Source: JAVBOW01 sp031550125
GTDB lineage: Bacteria; Bacteroidota; Bacteroidia; Bacteroidales; Rikenellaceae
Assembly: GCA_031550125.1 (NCBI GenBank)
Contig: JAVBOW010000003.1
Span: forward strand, 1-64,000
Direction: 5' to 3'
Length of the DNA: 64,000 nt
Below the pieces are notes generated by a model that did not search any database, was not told the origin of the DNA, and worked only from the letters and a program-made list of their open reading frames with translations. A program made the translations under genes and the position numbers. Within the stretch, counting starts at the first letter, position 1; every line of letters starts with the position of its first letter. Of this stretch, positions 6,504 through 15,714 are shown one piece after another.

Positions 6504-8807
6504 ATGTTCAAAAGACTCCTTTTTACCCTCCTGGCCCTGCCTGCCGTCCTTTCGGCCGCAGGGCAGAGCGTGGGCCTGGTGCTGAGTGGCGGAGGCGCCA
6601 AGGGCCTGTATCACATAGGGGTTATAAAAGCACTGGAAGAGAACGATATACCCATAGACTACGTCTCCGGCACCTCCATGGGTTCCATCATCGCCGGCCT
6701 TTACGCGGCGGGCTACACCCCGCAGCAGATGGAGCGCGACTTTACCGATCGCAAGGTGATCTATTGGACTACGGGCCAGATAGAGGATAAATACAAGTAT
6801 TATTTCAAGCAGATGCGCCGCGACGCCACCATGATGCCCCTGACGCTCGATAAAAAGCCGGCCGATGGCCCCAGGGGCAGGAAAGGCGCGCTGACGCCGG
6901 GCAACGCCGTGCCGACCAATCAGCTCGACCTTGCGTTTATCGAATATTTCTCGGCCGCTAACACCGCCTGCCGCGGCGATTTCGACAGCCTGATGGTGCC
7001 TTTCCGCTGCGTGGCCACCGACGCCATGGCCCGCCGCGAGATGACGTTCGATAGCGGCGATTTGGGCCGGGCTATACGCGCATCCATGAGTATTCCGCTG
7101 GTATTCAAACCTGTAAAAACCGATTCGACGGTGCTTTACGACGGCGGACTGTGTAACAATTTTCCATGGCAGGTGTTGTGCCGCGATTTCGACCCCGATA
7201 TACTGATAGGCAGCAAATGTGTGGAGGGCTACTACAATCCCGAAGACAACAGCCTGCTGGACCAGGTCTTTTCCCTGGCGATGATGAACACAGACTACTC
7301 GCTGCCCAGGCCCGGCGACATAATGATAGACCGCATCTTCACCGACGTCTCCATCCTCGATTACGATAAGGCCGCGGAGATCATAAAGGCGGGGTACGAC
7401 GACGCCATGGCGCATATGCCCCGGATATTGTCCTCCATTACGCGCCGCGTCGACTCCGCGGCAATGGCTTCCCGCCGGGCGGCATTCCTTGAGCGTACGC
7501 CCAGGCTGCTTTTCGAACAATTATACGTAACCGGCGTGAATTCCCGGCAGCGCGGCTACGTACGCAAGCTGCTCAACATGCCCGATGACAAACCCTACTT
7601 CACAGTGGAGGATTTCCGCAGCCAGTATTTCAAGATATTGGCCGAAGGCAAGATAGACGCCGACTATCCGGAGGTTGCCTATAACGGCGCTACGGGATTT
7701 TACGATATGACCCTCAACATGCATGCCCTGCCGAGCCTGAAGTTCAAGGTGGGCGGCAACATATCGTCCACGGCGCTCAACCAGGCCTATGTTGGCCTGG
7801 AATACAACAATGTGGGGCGGAGCGCCCACTCTTATTTCCTGGACGGTTATTTCAGCCCGTTCTACGTATCCACGTCCGCCTCTTTTCGCACGGACTTTTT
7901 CGTACGCGCGCCGTTTTTCTACGAGGCGGGCATATCCTATAATTTCTATAACTATTTCCGCAGTGATTACGGCAGTATCTCCCGCATCAACGACCTCTCC
8001 TACGCCAAATACGGCGATTCGTACGTCAACCTGGCCCTGGGGATGCCTGCGGGACGCCACTCGGTGCTGACCCTCCAGGGCAACGCGGCCATAGACAACT
8101 ATAACTATTCCGAGTCTACCAAAGTATACGAAAAGGGGGATACGCTCGACAGGACTAAATTCAGGTTTGTGGGAGCGAAACTCGAGGTGGAGCGCAACAA
8201 TATGAATTACACCTTGTTCCCTACCCGGGGGATAATACAGAAAGCCTCGGTGATAGCCGTTTCCGGCAACGAGCGTTTCTACCCCGGAAGCGCCGGACGG
8301 GCCGGCGACCAGGGCTACATGTCGCAAAACCGTTCCTGGGTGGGCGCCCAATATGTACGCGAACATTACTTTATGCGTCCGGCCAAGTGGTTCACATTGG
8401 GGTATCTGGCCGACATAACCATCACCAACCATCCCAATTTCGCCAACGCCAGCGCAACAAACCTCACCTCGCCGGCCTTCACCCCCACGCCGCACAGTAA
8501 GATCGTATATATGAAAGAGTTCAGGGCCTCGTCGTTCATCGCTGGCGGTCTCGTGCCGATATTCCTTTTCAAAGACAACTTCTACCTGCGTACCAGCGCA
8601 TATGCGTTTCTGCCCGGATATTACGACAAGAGCCGCATGGATACCCGCCACCGTATAAGGTATATGTTCGATTCGTCGCTAATCTACCAGACGATCCTCG
8701 GCCCGGTGAGCCTGTCGCTATCCAAGTACGACACATCCAAGCGCAACTGGTTTATAACCTTTAATTTAGGCTTGGCTATCTTTAATAAAAAAGGATTGTT
8801 CTATTGA
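6504..8807 (+). CDS. Patatin-like phospholipase with C-terminal outer-membrane beta-barrel
   Basis: The 767-residue protein has a signal peptide (about 1-20), a patatin domain (about 23-320) and a C-terminal beta-rich region (about 400-767) ending in alternating aromatic strands (WFITFNLGLAIFNKKGLFY), typical of an outer-membrane barrel. All catalytic elements are present: oxyanion loop GGGAKG (29-34), nucleophile Ser58 in GTSMG, and Asp213 in DGGLCNN. The middle part looks POTRA-like. The layout resembles Pseudomonas PlpD and other patatin/BamA-fold proteins (type Vd autotransporter-like). It probably hydrolyses phospholipids at or from the outer membrane. It is monocistronic with its own promoter. 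Confidence 0.88.
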   Translation: MFKRLLFTLLALPAVLSAAGQSVGLVLSGGGAKGLYHIGVIKALEENDIPIDYVSGTSMGSIIAGLYAAGYTPQQMERDFTDRKVIYWTTGQIEDKYKYYFKQMRRDATMMPLTLDKKPADGPRGRKGALTPGNAVPTNQLDLAFIEYFSAANTACRGDFDSLMVPFRCVATDAMARREMTFDSGDLGRAIRASMSIPLVFKPVKTDSTVLYDGGLCNNFPWQVLCRDFDPDILIGSKCVEGYYNPEDNSLLDQVFSLAMMNTDYSLPRPGDIMIDRIFTDVSILDYDKAAEIIKAGYDDAMAHMPRILSSITRRVDSAAMASRRAAFLERTPRLLFEQLYVTGVNSRQRGYVRKLLNMPDDKPYFTVEDFRSQYFKILAEGKIDADYPEVAYNGATGFYDMTLNMHALPSLKFKVGGNISSTALNQAYVGLEYNNVGRSAHSYFLDGYFSPFYVSTSASFRTDFFVRAPFFYEAGISYNFYNYFRSDYGSISRINDLSYAKYGDSYVNLALGMPAGRHSVLTLQGNAAIDNYNYSESTKVYEKGDTLDRTKFRFVGAKLEVERNNMNYTLFPTRGIIQKASVIAVSGNERFYPGSAGRAGDQGYMSQNRSWVGAQYVREHYFMRPAKWFTLGYLADITITNHPNFANASATNLTSPAFTPTPHSKIVYMKEFRASSFIAGGLVPIFLFKDNFYLRTSAYAFLPGYYDKSRMDTRHRIRYMFDSSLIYQTILGPVSLSLSKYDTSKRNWFITFNLGLAIFNKKGLFY

Positions 8808-8867
8808 CGCCCGGCGGGATTTCCCGGGGCGGAGCCGTCGACTTGTCATGGCCCTCACAACGCGCCT

Positions 8868-9314
8868 TTATTCCGACGCTTGTCTGTAAACGGCCTTTCC
8901 CCGGACGGTTATCTCGAGCAGGCCGCCGTCGATCTTCGCGAGCGACGGACCGCGCGGGTTTTCGGCGTCGGTCCATGTATCTTTTTCCGCGGCGGGCGAC
9001 AGTACGGCGGGTTTCTCGCCCGGAATGAACAGTTCGACTTTCGATCCGTCGCCGCTGAATACGGCATAGGCGGCCTGGGTCGCGTCCGGGTCCGCGGAGA
9101 TCATCTTTATCCCCTCTTCGAACACCCTTATGCAATCCTGCCTCACTTCGCTCCACGTATAGCCGGCCGATGCGCGGCATCCGTGTTTGTCGGCGTCTGC
9201 GCCGGGTACGGTTTTTACGCCGGTTCCCGCGCCGGTGTTTTTCGCGTTTTTGGATACGCAGCCGCATGCGGCCGCCAGGGCGACTATAATAAGCGCAGGG
9301 ATGATCTTTTTCAT
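8868..9314 (-). CDS. Small predicted lipoprotein of unknown function
   Basis: A 148-residue protein with a lipoprotein signal (MKKIIPALIIVALAAACGC; Cys17 or Cys19 could be lipidated), a low-complexity Ala/Gly/Thr linker and a compact C-terminal domain that contains HGCRASAGYTWSEV and a second cysteine (DCIRVFEEG). The pair of cysteines around the AGYTW block could form a disulfide. I do not recognise a named family, although similar short lipoproteins occur in Bacteroidetes. It begins 2 bp after the rlmI stop and is the last gene of the kbl-to-rlmI operon. Confidence 0.75.
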   Translation of the reverse strand: MKKIIPALIIVALAAACGCVSKNAKNTGAGTGVKTVPGADADKHGCRASAGYTWSEVRQDCIRVFEEGIKMISADPDATQAAYAVFSGDGSKVELFIPGEKPAVLSPAAEKDTWTDAENPRGPSLAKIDGGLLEITVRGKAVYRQASE

Positions 9315-9316
9315 AT

Positions 9317-10513
9317 TCAGGAAATGTGAAGGACTAAACCCTTGAGGTATTCCCCCTCGGGATGGTATATGCTTACCGGGTGGTCTGCCGGCTGCGTCAT
9401 CTGGTGGATTATGCTTGCACTGCGTCCGGCTATGGCCGCCGCGGAGAATACCGTAGTGCGGAAGAGCTGCGGCGAGACGGCCTGCGAGCAGCTGAACGTG
9501 AAGAGCAGCCCCCCGGGCCTGATGCGGGCTATGGCGTCGGCGTTGAGGCGGCGATAGGCTATAGTGGCGGCGTCCAGGGCTTTGCGGTGCTTGGCGAATG
9601 CCGGTGGATCGAGGATTATCATGTCGTAACGTCCTTTTTCCGATGCGCGGACGAACTCCATGGCGTCCGCCGCGATGGCGTCGTGCGGGGCGTCGCCGCC
9701 GAAGTTGAGGGCTACGTTGCCTGCGGCCATCTCTATGGCCGCCCGCGAGGAGTCCACCGAGTCGACGCTGCGCGCCCCCCCTGCCAGGGCGTATACCGAA
9801 AACCCGCCCGTGTAGCAGAAAGTGTTGAGGACGTCCCTGCCGGCCGCGTAACGTTCCACGAGCGCCCGGTTCTCGCGCTGGTCTATGAAAAACCCGCTTT
9901 TCTGACCGCTCTGCCAGTTTACGGCGAACCGGTGGCCGTTTTCCATGACGGTATCTTCTCCATCGGGCGTCAGTCCGTCCTCATGCCACAGGTAGCCGTC
10001 GCCGGACTCTGCTCCGGCCGTGAAAGGGGCCGTCTGTGAGCTTTTGTCGTAGACGGCCCGCAGCGCGCCTCCGTAAATCTCGCGCAGGGCCGCCGCTACG
10101 GTCTCCCGTATCATGTATATACCTGCCGAGTGGGCCTGCATTACGGCCGTAGAGCCGTAGATATCCACCACCAGGCCGGGCATGCGGTCGCCTTCGCCAT
10201 GCACCAGGCGGTAGCATGTGGTACGCGGGTTGTCCGCCAGGCCGAGCGACCGCCGTAGCGTATATGCCTCGGCCAGCCGCTCCGTCCACCACCGGGCGTC
10301 TATCTCCTCCCTGCGGAAGGAGAGTATGCGTACGGCGATGGAGCCTGTCTGGTAGTGTCCGCGCGCCAGGAATGCGCCGCGGCAGTCGAGGACGTCCACC
10401 ACCTCGCCCTCTGCGGGCGATCCGTCAATTTGTTTGATAGCCCCCGAAAAGACCCAGGGATGAAACCTCCCCAACGACTCTTCCTTGCCTTTTTTCAGAA
10501 TTATATCCGTCAT
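9317..10513 (-). CDS. rlmI: Class I SAM-dependent rRNA methyltransferase, RlmI-like
   Basis: The 398-residue protein has an N-terminal PUA RNA-binding domain (about 1-80) followed by a long linker and a Rossmann methyltransferase domain with FCYTGGFSVYAL (SAM loop) and the catalytic block LDPPAFAKH. RlmI makes m5C1962 in 23S rRNA; related family members share the fold, so the exact target is inferred. I chose the ATG at 10513; a TTG two codons upstream is also possible. It lies 18 bp after polA. Confidence 0.88.
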   Translation of the reverse strand: MTDIILKKGKEESLGRFHPWVFSGAIKQIDGSPAEGEVVDVLDCRGAFLARGHYQTGSIAVRILSFRREEIDARWWTERLAEAYTLRRSLGLADNPRTTCYRLVHGEGDRMPGLVVDIYGSTAVMQAHSAGIYMIRETVAAALREIYGGALRAVYDKSSQTAPFTAGAESGDGYLWHEDGLTPDGEDTVMENGHRFAVNWQSGQKSGFFIDQRENRALVERYAAGRDVLNTFCYTGGFSVYALAGGARSVDSVDSSRAAIEMAAGNVALNFGGDAPHDAIAADAMEFVRASEKGRYDMIILDPPAFAKHRKALDAATIAYRRLNADAIARIRPGGLLFTFSCSQAVSPQLFRTTVFSAAAIAGRSASIIHQMTQPADHPVSIYHPEGEYLKGLVLHIS

Positions 10514-10531
10514 TGTCAATAGCGTTAACCG

Positions 10532-13375
10532 TCAATGCGCTTCGAGCCAGTTGTCGCCCGAGGCGCATTCCACTTCCAATTTTACTTTCAGCCTTACGGC
10601 GGATTCCATCGCTTTCACTATTATTCCGCGCACCTGCTCCTCTTCGGGCTTCCATACGTCCGCCACCAATTCGTCGTGTACCTGCAGGATTAGTTTCGAG
10701 TGCAGTCCCCGGCGCTTTATCTCGGCGTGGACCTCTGTCATGGCCAGCTTGATTATATCCGCCGCACTGCCCTGCAGCGGGGCGTTTATGGCGTTGCGCT
10801 CAGCGAAGGCCCTCACCGCGGCGTTTCCCGAACGAATGTCCGGCAGGGGCCGGCGGCGGCCGAAAAGCGTCTCCACATATCCATCGGCGTGAGCCTGCCG
10901 GATAACATCGTCCATATATCGTTTCACGCCCGGATACGACGCGAAATAATCCTTTATGATCTCTCCCGCCTCGGTGCGCGGTATGCCCAGCCTCTGGGCC
11001 AGCCCGAAGGCCGATATACCGTATATTATGCCGAAATTCACCGTTTTGGCCCGGCGGCGTTGTTCTTTGGTCACCTCGCCGATGGGTATTTTGTATAGGC
11101 GTGCGGCGGTGGCCGCGTGTATGTCCTCGCCCCGTTCGAAAGCCTCTATTAGCGCCTCGTCTCCGCTGAAATGCGCCATGAGGCGCAACTCCACCTGCGA
11201 GTAGTCGGCCGACAGCAGCACATGGTCGGCGTCGGCGGCCACGAAGGCGCGCCTGATATCGCGCCCGCGAGCGTCGCGTATGGGTATGTTCTGCAGGTTG
11301 GGATTGGTGGACGAGAGCCGACCCGTGGCCGCAACAGCCTGATTGAAAGACGTATGTACCCTTCCTGTCTTGGGGTTGATCAATGCGGGCAGCGCCTCGA
11401 CGTAGGTGGACAGCAGTTTCTTCACGCCGCGGTATTCGAGTATCTCCCCTATAACCGGGTGACGGTCGGAGAGCATTTGCAAATACTCCTCGTCGGTACG
11501 GTATTGCTTGGTTTTGGTCTGTTTGGGTTTATCGTCTATCTTGAGCCTTTCGAACAGCAATTGCCCCAGTTGCCTGGCAGAGTTTACGTTGAGCGTCGGG
11601 TCGCCTGCCGCTTCGCGTATGCGCTCCTCCAGGCCGATTAGCTCGGCGGTGAGTTCCCTGCCCGTCTGCGCGAGTATGGCGGCGTCTATCTTTATGCCGG
11701 CCAGTTCCATGTCGGCCAGCACGTCTATCAGAGGCTCCTCTATGGTGCGGTAGAGTTTTTCGAAACCCCCGCCCGTCACCTCGGGCCATAGTTTCTCTTT
11801 CAGCCTTACGGTCACGTCCGCGTCCTCGGCGCAATATTCGGCCACGAGGTTGACGGGTACGCGGTCCATGGTCAGCTGCTTCGACCCGCGTCCTATGAGC
11901 GTCTCTATCTCTATCGGGGCGTAGTCGAGCAGGCCCAGGGACAGCGCGTTCATGCCGTGGCGGGCGTCGGGGTCGAGCAGGTAGTGCATTATCATGGTGT
12001 CGTACTTGAACCCGCGCACGACGATCCCCTCGCCGCGCAACACCATGATATCGAACTTTATATTCTGGCCCGTCTTGGCTATCCTTTCGTCCTCGAACAC
12101 CGGTTTGAGCAGCGCGGCGAACTCCTTGCGGTTGGAGTCGTCGAACGGTACGTACCATGCCTCGAACGGTTTGACGGCAAACGATATGCCTACCAGCGAA
12201 CTTGTTATTGGATCTATGCCGGTGGTTTCGGTGTCGAAACATATTTCTTCCACGCCGGAGAGCGTGGCCGCCAGCTCGCGTACCTTTTCCGCCGTGTCCG
12301 CCGTGCGGTAGTCGTGCGGGGTGTTTTTTATGTTTTTCGGCCCGTACAACCCTGCGGGGGCGTCAGGTCCGGCCGCCGGCGCTTCGAGATGCGAAAAGAG
12401 ATCGACCGTCGCGTTATGCGCGACGGCGGCCCTGGCGGCCAGAGCCGCGGTTGCAGGCGCGCACACCTCCGGATGAGGGTCGAATTTCTGCGAGAAAGCC
12501 GTGCCGCCCATATCCATCTCGCGCAAGAACATGCGGAAATCCATCTCACGAAACACCTCCCTGAGCGCCTCACAGTCGGGAGCCTCGCATGCCAGCGCCT
12601 CGGGCGAGAACTCTATTGGGACATTCACGTCTATCGTGGCCAGTTTTTTCGACAGCAATATCTGCTGGGCCGTAGCTTCGATATTTTCTTTTTGTTTTCC
12701 CGACAGGGCGGCTGTGTTGGCCAGTATATTCTCTACCGTGCCGAATTGGCTGACGAGTTTCACCGCCCCTTTTTCACCTATTCCAGGCACTCCGGGTATG
12801 TTGTCCGACGCGTCGCCCCACAACGCCAGGATGTCTATTATCAGCCGAGGGTCGTCCACGCCGTATTGCTCCTTGAGCTTGTCGCAGCCCACTATCTCCA
12901 CCCCTTCGCCGTTTTTGGCCTGTTTGTAGATGAATGCCGAGCGCGACACCAACTGTCCGAAATCCTTGTCGGGAGTGACCATGTAGACGTCGAAGCCGTG
13001 TTCGGAGGCCTCGCGGGCGAGGGTGCCTATCACGTCGTCTGCCTCGTATCCGGCCACCTCCAATACGGGAATGCGCATCGCCTCGAGGATGCGTTTGATG
13101 TAAGGCACCGATTTTATGATGTCTTCGGGAGTTTCGCTGCGGTTGGCCTTGTATTCAGGATACAGCTGGTTGCGAAAATTGCCCCCTTTGGGGTCGAAGG
13201 CCACGCCCAGGTAGTGCGGGCGTTCGTTCTTTATAATGTCGCGGATGAATTTGGTGAACCCGAATACGGCGGAGGTGTTCAGTCCGGCGGCATTACGCAT
13301 GGGCCGCTGCAGGAAGGCGTAATAGCTTTTGAATATCAATGCGTAGGCATCGACGAGAAACAATCTTTCTTTCAT
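10532..13375 (-). CDS. polA: DNA polymerase I
   Basis: A full-length three-domain enzyme of 947 residues. The 5' nuclease domain covers about 1-290 (GYEADDVIGTLA, DASDNIPGVPGIG). The 3'-5' proofreading domain is intact, with D381 and E383 in FDTETTG and a later YCAEDADVT block (YxxxD). The polymerase domain has motif A (DYSQVELRL), the O-helix block RRAKTVNFGIIYG and motif C (QVHDELV). It fills Okazaki-fragment and repair gaps. It starts 3 bp after the queD stop and lies in a six-gene minus-strand operon. Confidence 0.98.
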   Translation of the reverse strand: MKERLFLVDAYALIFKSYYAFLQRPMRNAAGLNTSAVFGFTKFIRDIIKNERPHYLGVAFDPKGGNFRNQLYPEYKANRSETPEDIIKSVPYIKRILEAMRIPVLEVAGYEADDVIGTLAREASEHGFDVYMVTPDKDFGQLVSRSAFIYKQAKNGEGVEIVGCDKLKEQYGVDDPRLIIDILALWGDASDNIPGVPGIGEKGAVKLVSQFGTVENILANTAALSGKQKENIEATAQQILLSKKLATIDVNVPIEFSPEALACEAPDCEALREVFREMDFRMFLREMDMGGTAFSQKFDPHPEVCAPATAALAARAAVAHNATVDLFSHLEAPAAGPDAPAGLYGPKNIKNTPHDYRTADTAEKVRELAATLSGVEEICFDTETTGIDPITSSLVGISFAVKPFEAWYVPFDDSNRKEFAALLKPVFEDERIAKTGQNIKFDIMVLRGEGIVVRGFKYDTMIMHYLLDPDARHGMNALSLGLLDYAPIEIETLIGRGSKQLTMDRVPVNLVAEYCAEDADVTVRLKEKLWPEVTGGGFEKLYRTIEEPLIDVLADMELAGIKIDAAILAQTGRELTAELIGLEERIREAAGDPTLNVNSARQLGQLLFERLKIDDKPKQTKTKQYRTDEEYLQMLSDRHPVIGEILEYRGVKKLLSTYVEALPALINPKTGRVHTSFNQAVAATGRLSSTNPNLQNIPIRDARGRDIRRAFVAADADHVLLSADYSQVELRLMAHFSGDEALIEAFERGEDIHAATAARLYKIPIGEVTKEQRRRAKTVNFGIIYGISAFGLAQRLGIPRTEAGEIIKDYFASYPGVKRYMDDVIRQAHADGYVETLFGRRRPLPDIRSGNAAVRAFAERNAINAPLQGSAADIIKLAMTEVHAEIKRRGLHSKLILQVHDELVADVWKPEEEQVRGIIVKAMESAVRLKVKLEVECASGDNWLEAH

Positions 13376-13378
13376 AAT

Positions 13379-13828
13379 TCAATTATCCGCGGCAAACCAC
13401 TCGGCATACGATTTAGCCGTCTCGTAAAGCCTCAGGGAAAATAATTCCACCCCTGCGGGCAACTCTGCGCGCAGTATTCCGGCGAAACGCGTAACCAGAT
13501 TTTCGCACGTTGGCTGGTACTCCACCGCCTCCACCCTGTCGAAGCCGTTTTGCAGAGCCTTCACCGTGGCGCCGTTGGCCGCCGTTGCGCGTATGAGCAT
13601 CGAATGGTCGTATCTGTCCACAATGCAGCGGTTGACCACCTCTTTGAGTACCCCGAAATCTATCAGCATGCCGTGCTTGGGACTCCTCGCGTCGTCTAAC
13701 GGCGCGCCGCGCACCGTCACCATCAGGCGGTAGGAGTGGCCGTGGATCTGGCTGCACGAGCCATCGTAGCCCGCCAGCGCGTGGGCCATTTCGAACGAAA
13801 ATTCGCGCGTGAGCCTCACCACGCTCAT
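13379..13828 (-). CDS. queD: 6-carboxytetrahydropterin synthase (QueD/PTPS family)
   Basis: QueD turns dihydroneopterin triphosphate into 6-carboxytetrahydropterin, the second step to queuosine and other 7-deazaguanines. The 149-residue protein has the zinc ligands His16, His29 and His31 (CSQIHGHSY block) and the catalytic Cys25 found in QueD and PTPS. The C-terminal glutamate block PTCENL is present. Pterin synthase members of the same family cannot be fully excluded. It overlaps the lrp-like gene by four bases (ATGA) and stands just before polA. Confidence 0.88.
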   Translation of the reverse strand: MSVVRLTREFSFEMAHALAGYDGSCSQIHGHSYRLMVTVRGAPLDDARSPKHGMLIDFGVLKEVVNRCIVDRYDHSMLIRATAANGATVKALQNGFDRVEAVEYQPTCENLVTRFAGILRAELPAGVELFSLRLYETAKSYAEWFAADN

Positions 13829-14307
13829 TTGAGAACCTTTTCTATCTCTTCGACGTTCACCTGGCGGCTGAAGCCCTCGTTGAGCGAGATGAATGTTTCG
13901 GTCTCGGATATGGCGGGAACTTTCAATATTCGGTCGAAGATGGTGTGCATCAGGTGTTCGTTGTCGATGCAGTAGAGCTTTACGAGGAGATTATATCGCC
14001 CGGTTATGTAGTGGCAATCCACTATTTCCGGTATTTTGCGCAGTTCCTCCACCGTATTGCGGTTCATCGACGGGTCGCCCACCTTTATGCCTATTATGGC
14101 GCAGACGGCGAATCCGAGGCTTTGCGGATCGATATCTATCCCGGATCCGCGTATTACGCCGTTCTCGTCGAGTTTACGTACGCGCTGGTGTATGGCCGCG
14201 CCGGAAATGCCGCACTCGCGGGCAATTTCCAGGAAAGGCATGCGGGCGTTCTTGACCAGATACTTGAGTATCTTGCGGTCGATGGCGTCGATAGTGATTT
14301 TAGACAT
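13825..14307 (-). CDS. Lrp/AsnC-family transcriptional regulator
   Basis: A 160-residue regulator with an N-terminal winged helix-turn-helix (ILKYLVKNARMPFLEIAREC, then ISGAAIHQRVRKL, about residues 12-50) and a C-terminal RAM effector-binding domain (about 70-155). Lrp/AsnC proteins respond to amino acids and form dimers, octamers or hexadecamers. It lies 18 bp after kbl, which makes glycine/threonine metabolism a plausible target, but this is inference from position. Confidence 0.9.
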   Translation of the reverse strand: MSKITIDAIDRKILKYLVKNARMPFLEIARECGISGAAIHQRVRKLDENGVIRGSGIDIDPQSLGFAVCAIIGIKVGDPSMNRNTVEELRKIPEIVDCHYITGRYNLLVKLYCIDNEHLMHTIFDRILKVPAISETETFISLNEGFSRQVNVEEIEKVLK

Positions 14308-14325
14308 GGCGCTTCGTTTTATGGA

Positions 14326-15513
14326 TTATTTCAGTACACCTGTTTCCCGTCCGATCTTCGTGAACGCGGCTATGCAGCGGTCCAGGTCGGCCTCGGTGTG
14401 TCCCGCCGACACCTGAACCCTTATGCGCGCCTGTCCCTTCGGCACTACGGGGTAGTAGAACCCGGTCACGTATATGCCTTCGTCGAGCATTCGCGCGGCG
14501 AATTCCTGCGACAGGCGCGCCTCGTAAAGCATAACGGCGCATATGGCGGATTGCGTGGGTTTGATGTCGAATCCGGCCGCGACCATCCGGCTGCGAAAAT
14601 ATTCCACGTTCCCGGCCAGCCTGTCATGCAGCGCCGTCGACTCCCCGAGCATGGCGAACATCTCTATGCCCGCCCCCACCACCGCCGGCGGCAGCGAGTT
14701 GGAGAACAGGTAGGGCCTCGAACGCTGGCGCAGGAGTTCTATGACCTCCCTGCGTCCGGTGGTGAAACCCCCTATGGCCCCGCCGAAAGCTTTGCCCAGC
14801 GTGCCGGTTATGATATCCACTTTGCCTCGTACGCCGAAAAGTTCGGTCACCCCGCCGCCCGTGGGGCCTACCACGCCGGCCGAGTGGCACTCGTCCACCA
14901 TTACCATGGCGTCGTATTTTTCGGCCAGGGCGCATATTTTGTCCATCGGGGCCACATTGCCGTCCATCGAGAACACTCCGTCCGTGACTATTATCCGGAA
15001 GCGCTGCGCCTGGGCCAACTTGAGGGTACGCTCCAGGTCTTCCATGTCGGCGTTTGCGTAGCGGTAACGTACGGCTTTGCTAAGCCTCACTCCGTCGATT
15101 ATCGAGGCGTGGTTCAGCGCGTCGGATATTATGGCGTCCTGTTCGCCGAAAAGCGGTTCGAAAACCCCTCCGTTGGCGTCGAAACAGGCGGCGTAGAGGA
15201 TGGCGTCCTCTGTGCCGAAGTAGTCCGATATGGTTTTTTCCAGCTCTTTGTGGATATCCTGCGTGCCGCATATGAAGCGTACGGACGACATTCCGTAACC
15301 GCGTTCGTCCATAGCGCGTTTGGCCGCCTCTATGAGGCGCGGACTGTCGGACAGGCCGAGGTAGTTGTTGGCGCAGAAATTAAGCGCCTCGCGCCCGCCC
15401 GCCTCTATCCTGGCGCGCTGCGGCGAGTTGATTACGCGCTCCTGCTTGTAAAGTCCCGCCTGGCGGATATCTTCGAGTTCTCCGAGTAAAAAATCCTTGA
15501 TTTTGCCGTACAT
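14326..15513 (-). CDS. kbl: Glycine C-acetyltransferase (2-amino-3-ketobutyrate CoA ligase)
   Basis: Kbl cleaves 2-amino-3-ketobutyrate with CoA to glycine and acetyl-CoA, the second step of threonine breakdown, and can run in reverse. The 395-residue PLP enzyme has NFCANNYLGLSDSPRL, the substrate block GMSSVRFICGTQ, the cofactor Asp-His pair in VDECHSAG, and the Schiff-base lysine in TGTLGKAFGG. Threonine dehydrogenase is not next to it. It is the first gene of the kbl-lrp-queD-polA-rlmI-lipoprotein operon. A TAACTTTA element on the minus strand at 15551-15558 could be the -7 box. Confidence 0.95.
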   Translation of the reverse strand: MYGKIKDFLLGELEDIRQAGLYKQERVINSPQRARIEAGGREALNFCANNYLGLSDSPRLIEAAKRAMDERGYGMSSVRFICGTQDIHKELEKTISDYFGTEDAILYAACFDANGGVFEPLFGEQDAIISDALNHASIIDGVRLSKAVRYRYANADMEDLERTLKLAQAQRFRIIVTDGVFSMDGNVAPMDKICALAEKYDAMVMVDECHSAGVVGPTGGGVTELFGVRGKVDIITGTLGKAFGGAIGGFTTGRREVIELLRQRSRPYLFSNSLPPAVVGAGIEMFAMLGESTALHDRLAGNVEYFRSRMVAAGFDIKPTQSAICAVMLYEARLSQEFAARMLDEGIYVTGFYYPVVPKGQARIRVQVSAGHTEADLDRCIAAFTKIGRETGVLK

Positions 15514-15639
15514 AATACGATTTGTAATTTACAGTGTCGGATATTTTGGCTAAAGTTACGAATTTTCCGCGGGATTGATAGATTTTCGTAGCGGTTTTTG
15601 GTATTTCGCCGCCTATTTTTTATTTCCGAAATAAAACTT

Positions 15640-15647
15640 TAACTTTA
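15640..15647 (+). promoter_or_regulatory. Possible -7 box for the GH127-like gene
   Basis: TAACTTTA differs from the Bacteroidetes -7 consensus TAnnTTTG only at the last base. There is a T-rich stretch (15617-15622) about 18 bp upstream but no exact TTTG. It lies 67 bp before the first candidate start at 15715. Confidence 0.35.
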
Positions 15648-15714
15648 CGCCAAACACATCCTTTTGAATTAATGCCGGTTCGCCGCCAAGGCGCATGGGC
15701 GTTAAAGGGATATT

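Noticed and set aside
8813..8828. Hairpin CGGGA/TCCCG between the convergent patatin and lipoprotein genes
   Set aside because: The stem is five pairs with a two-base loop, too short for a terminator.
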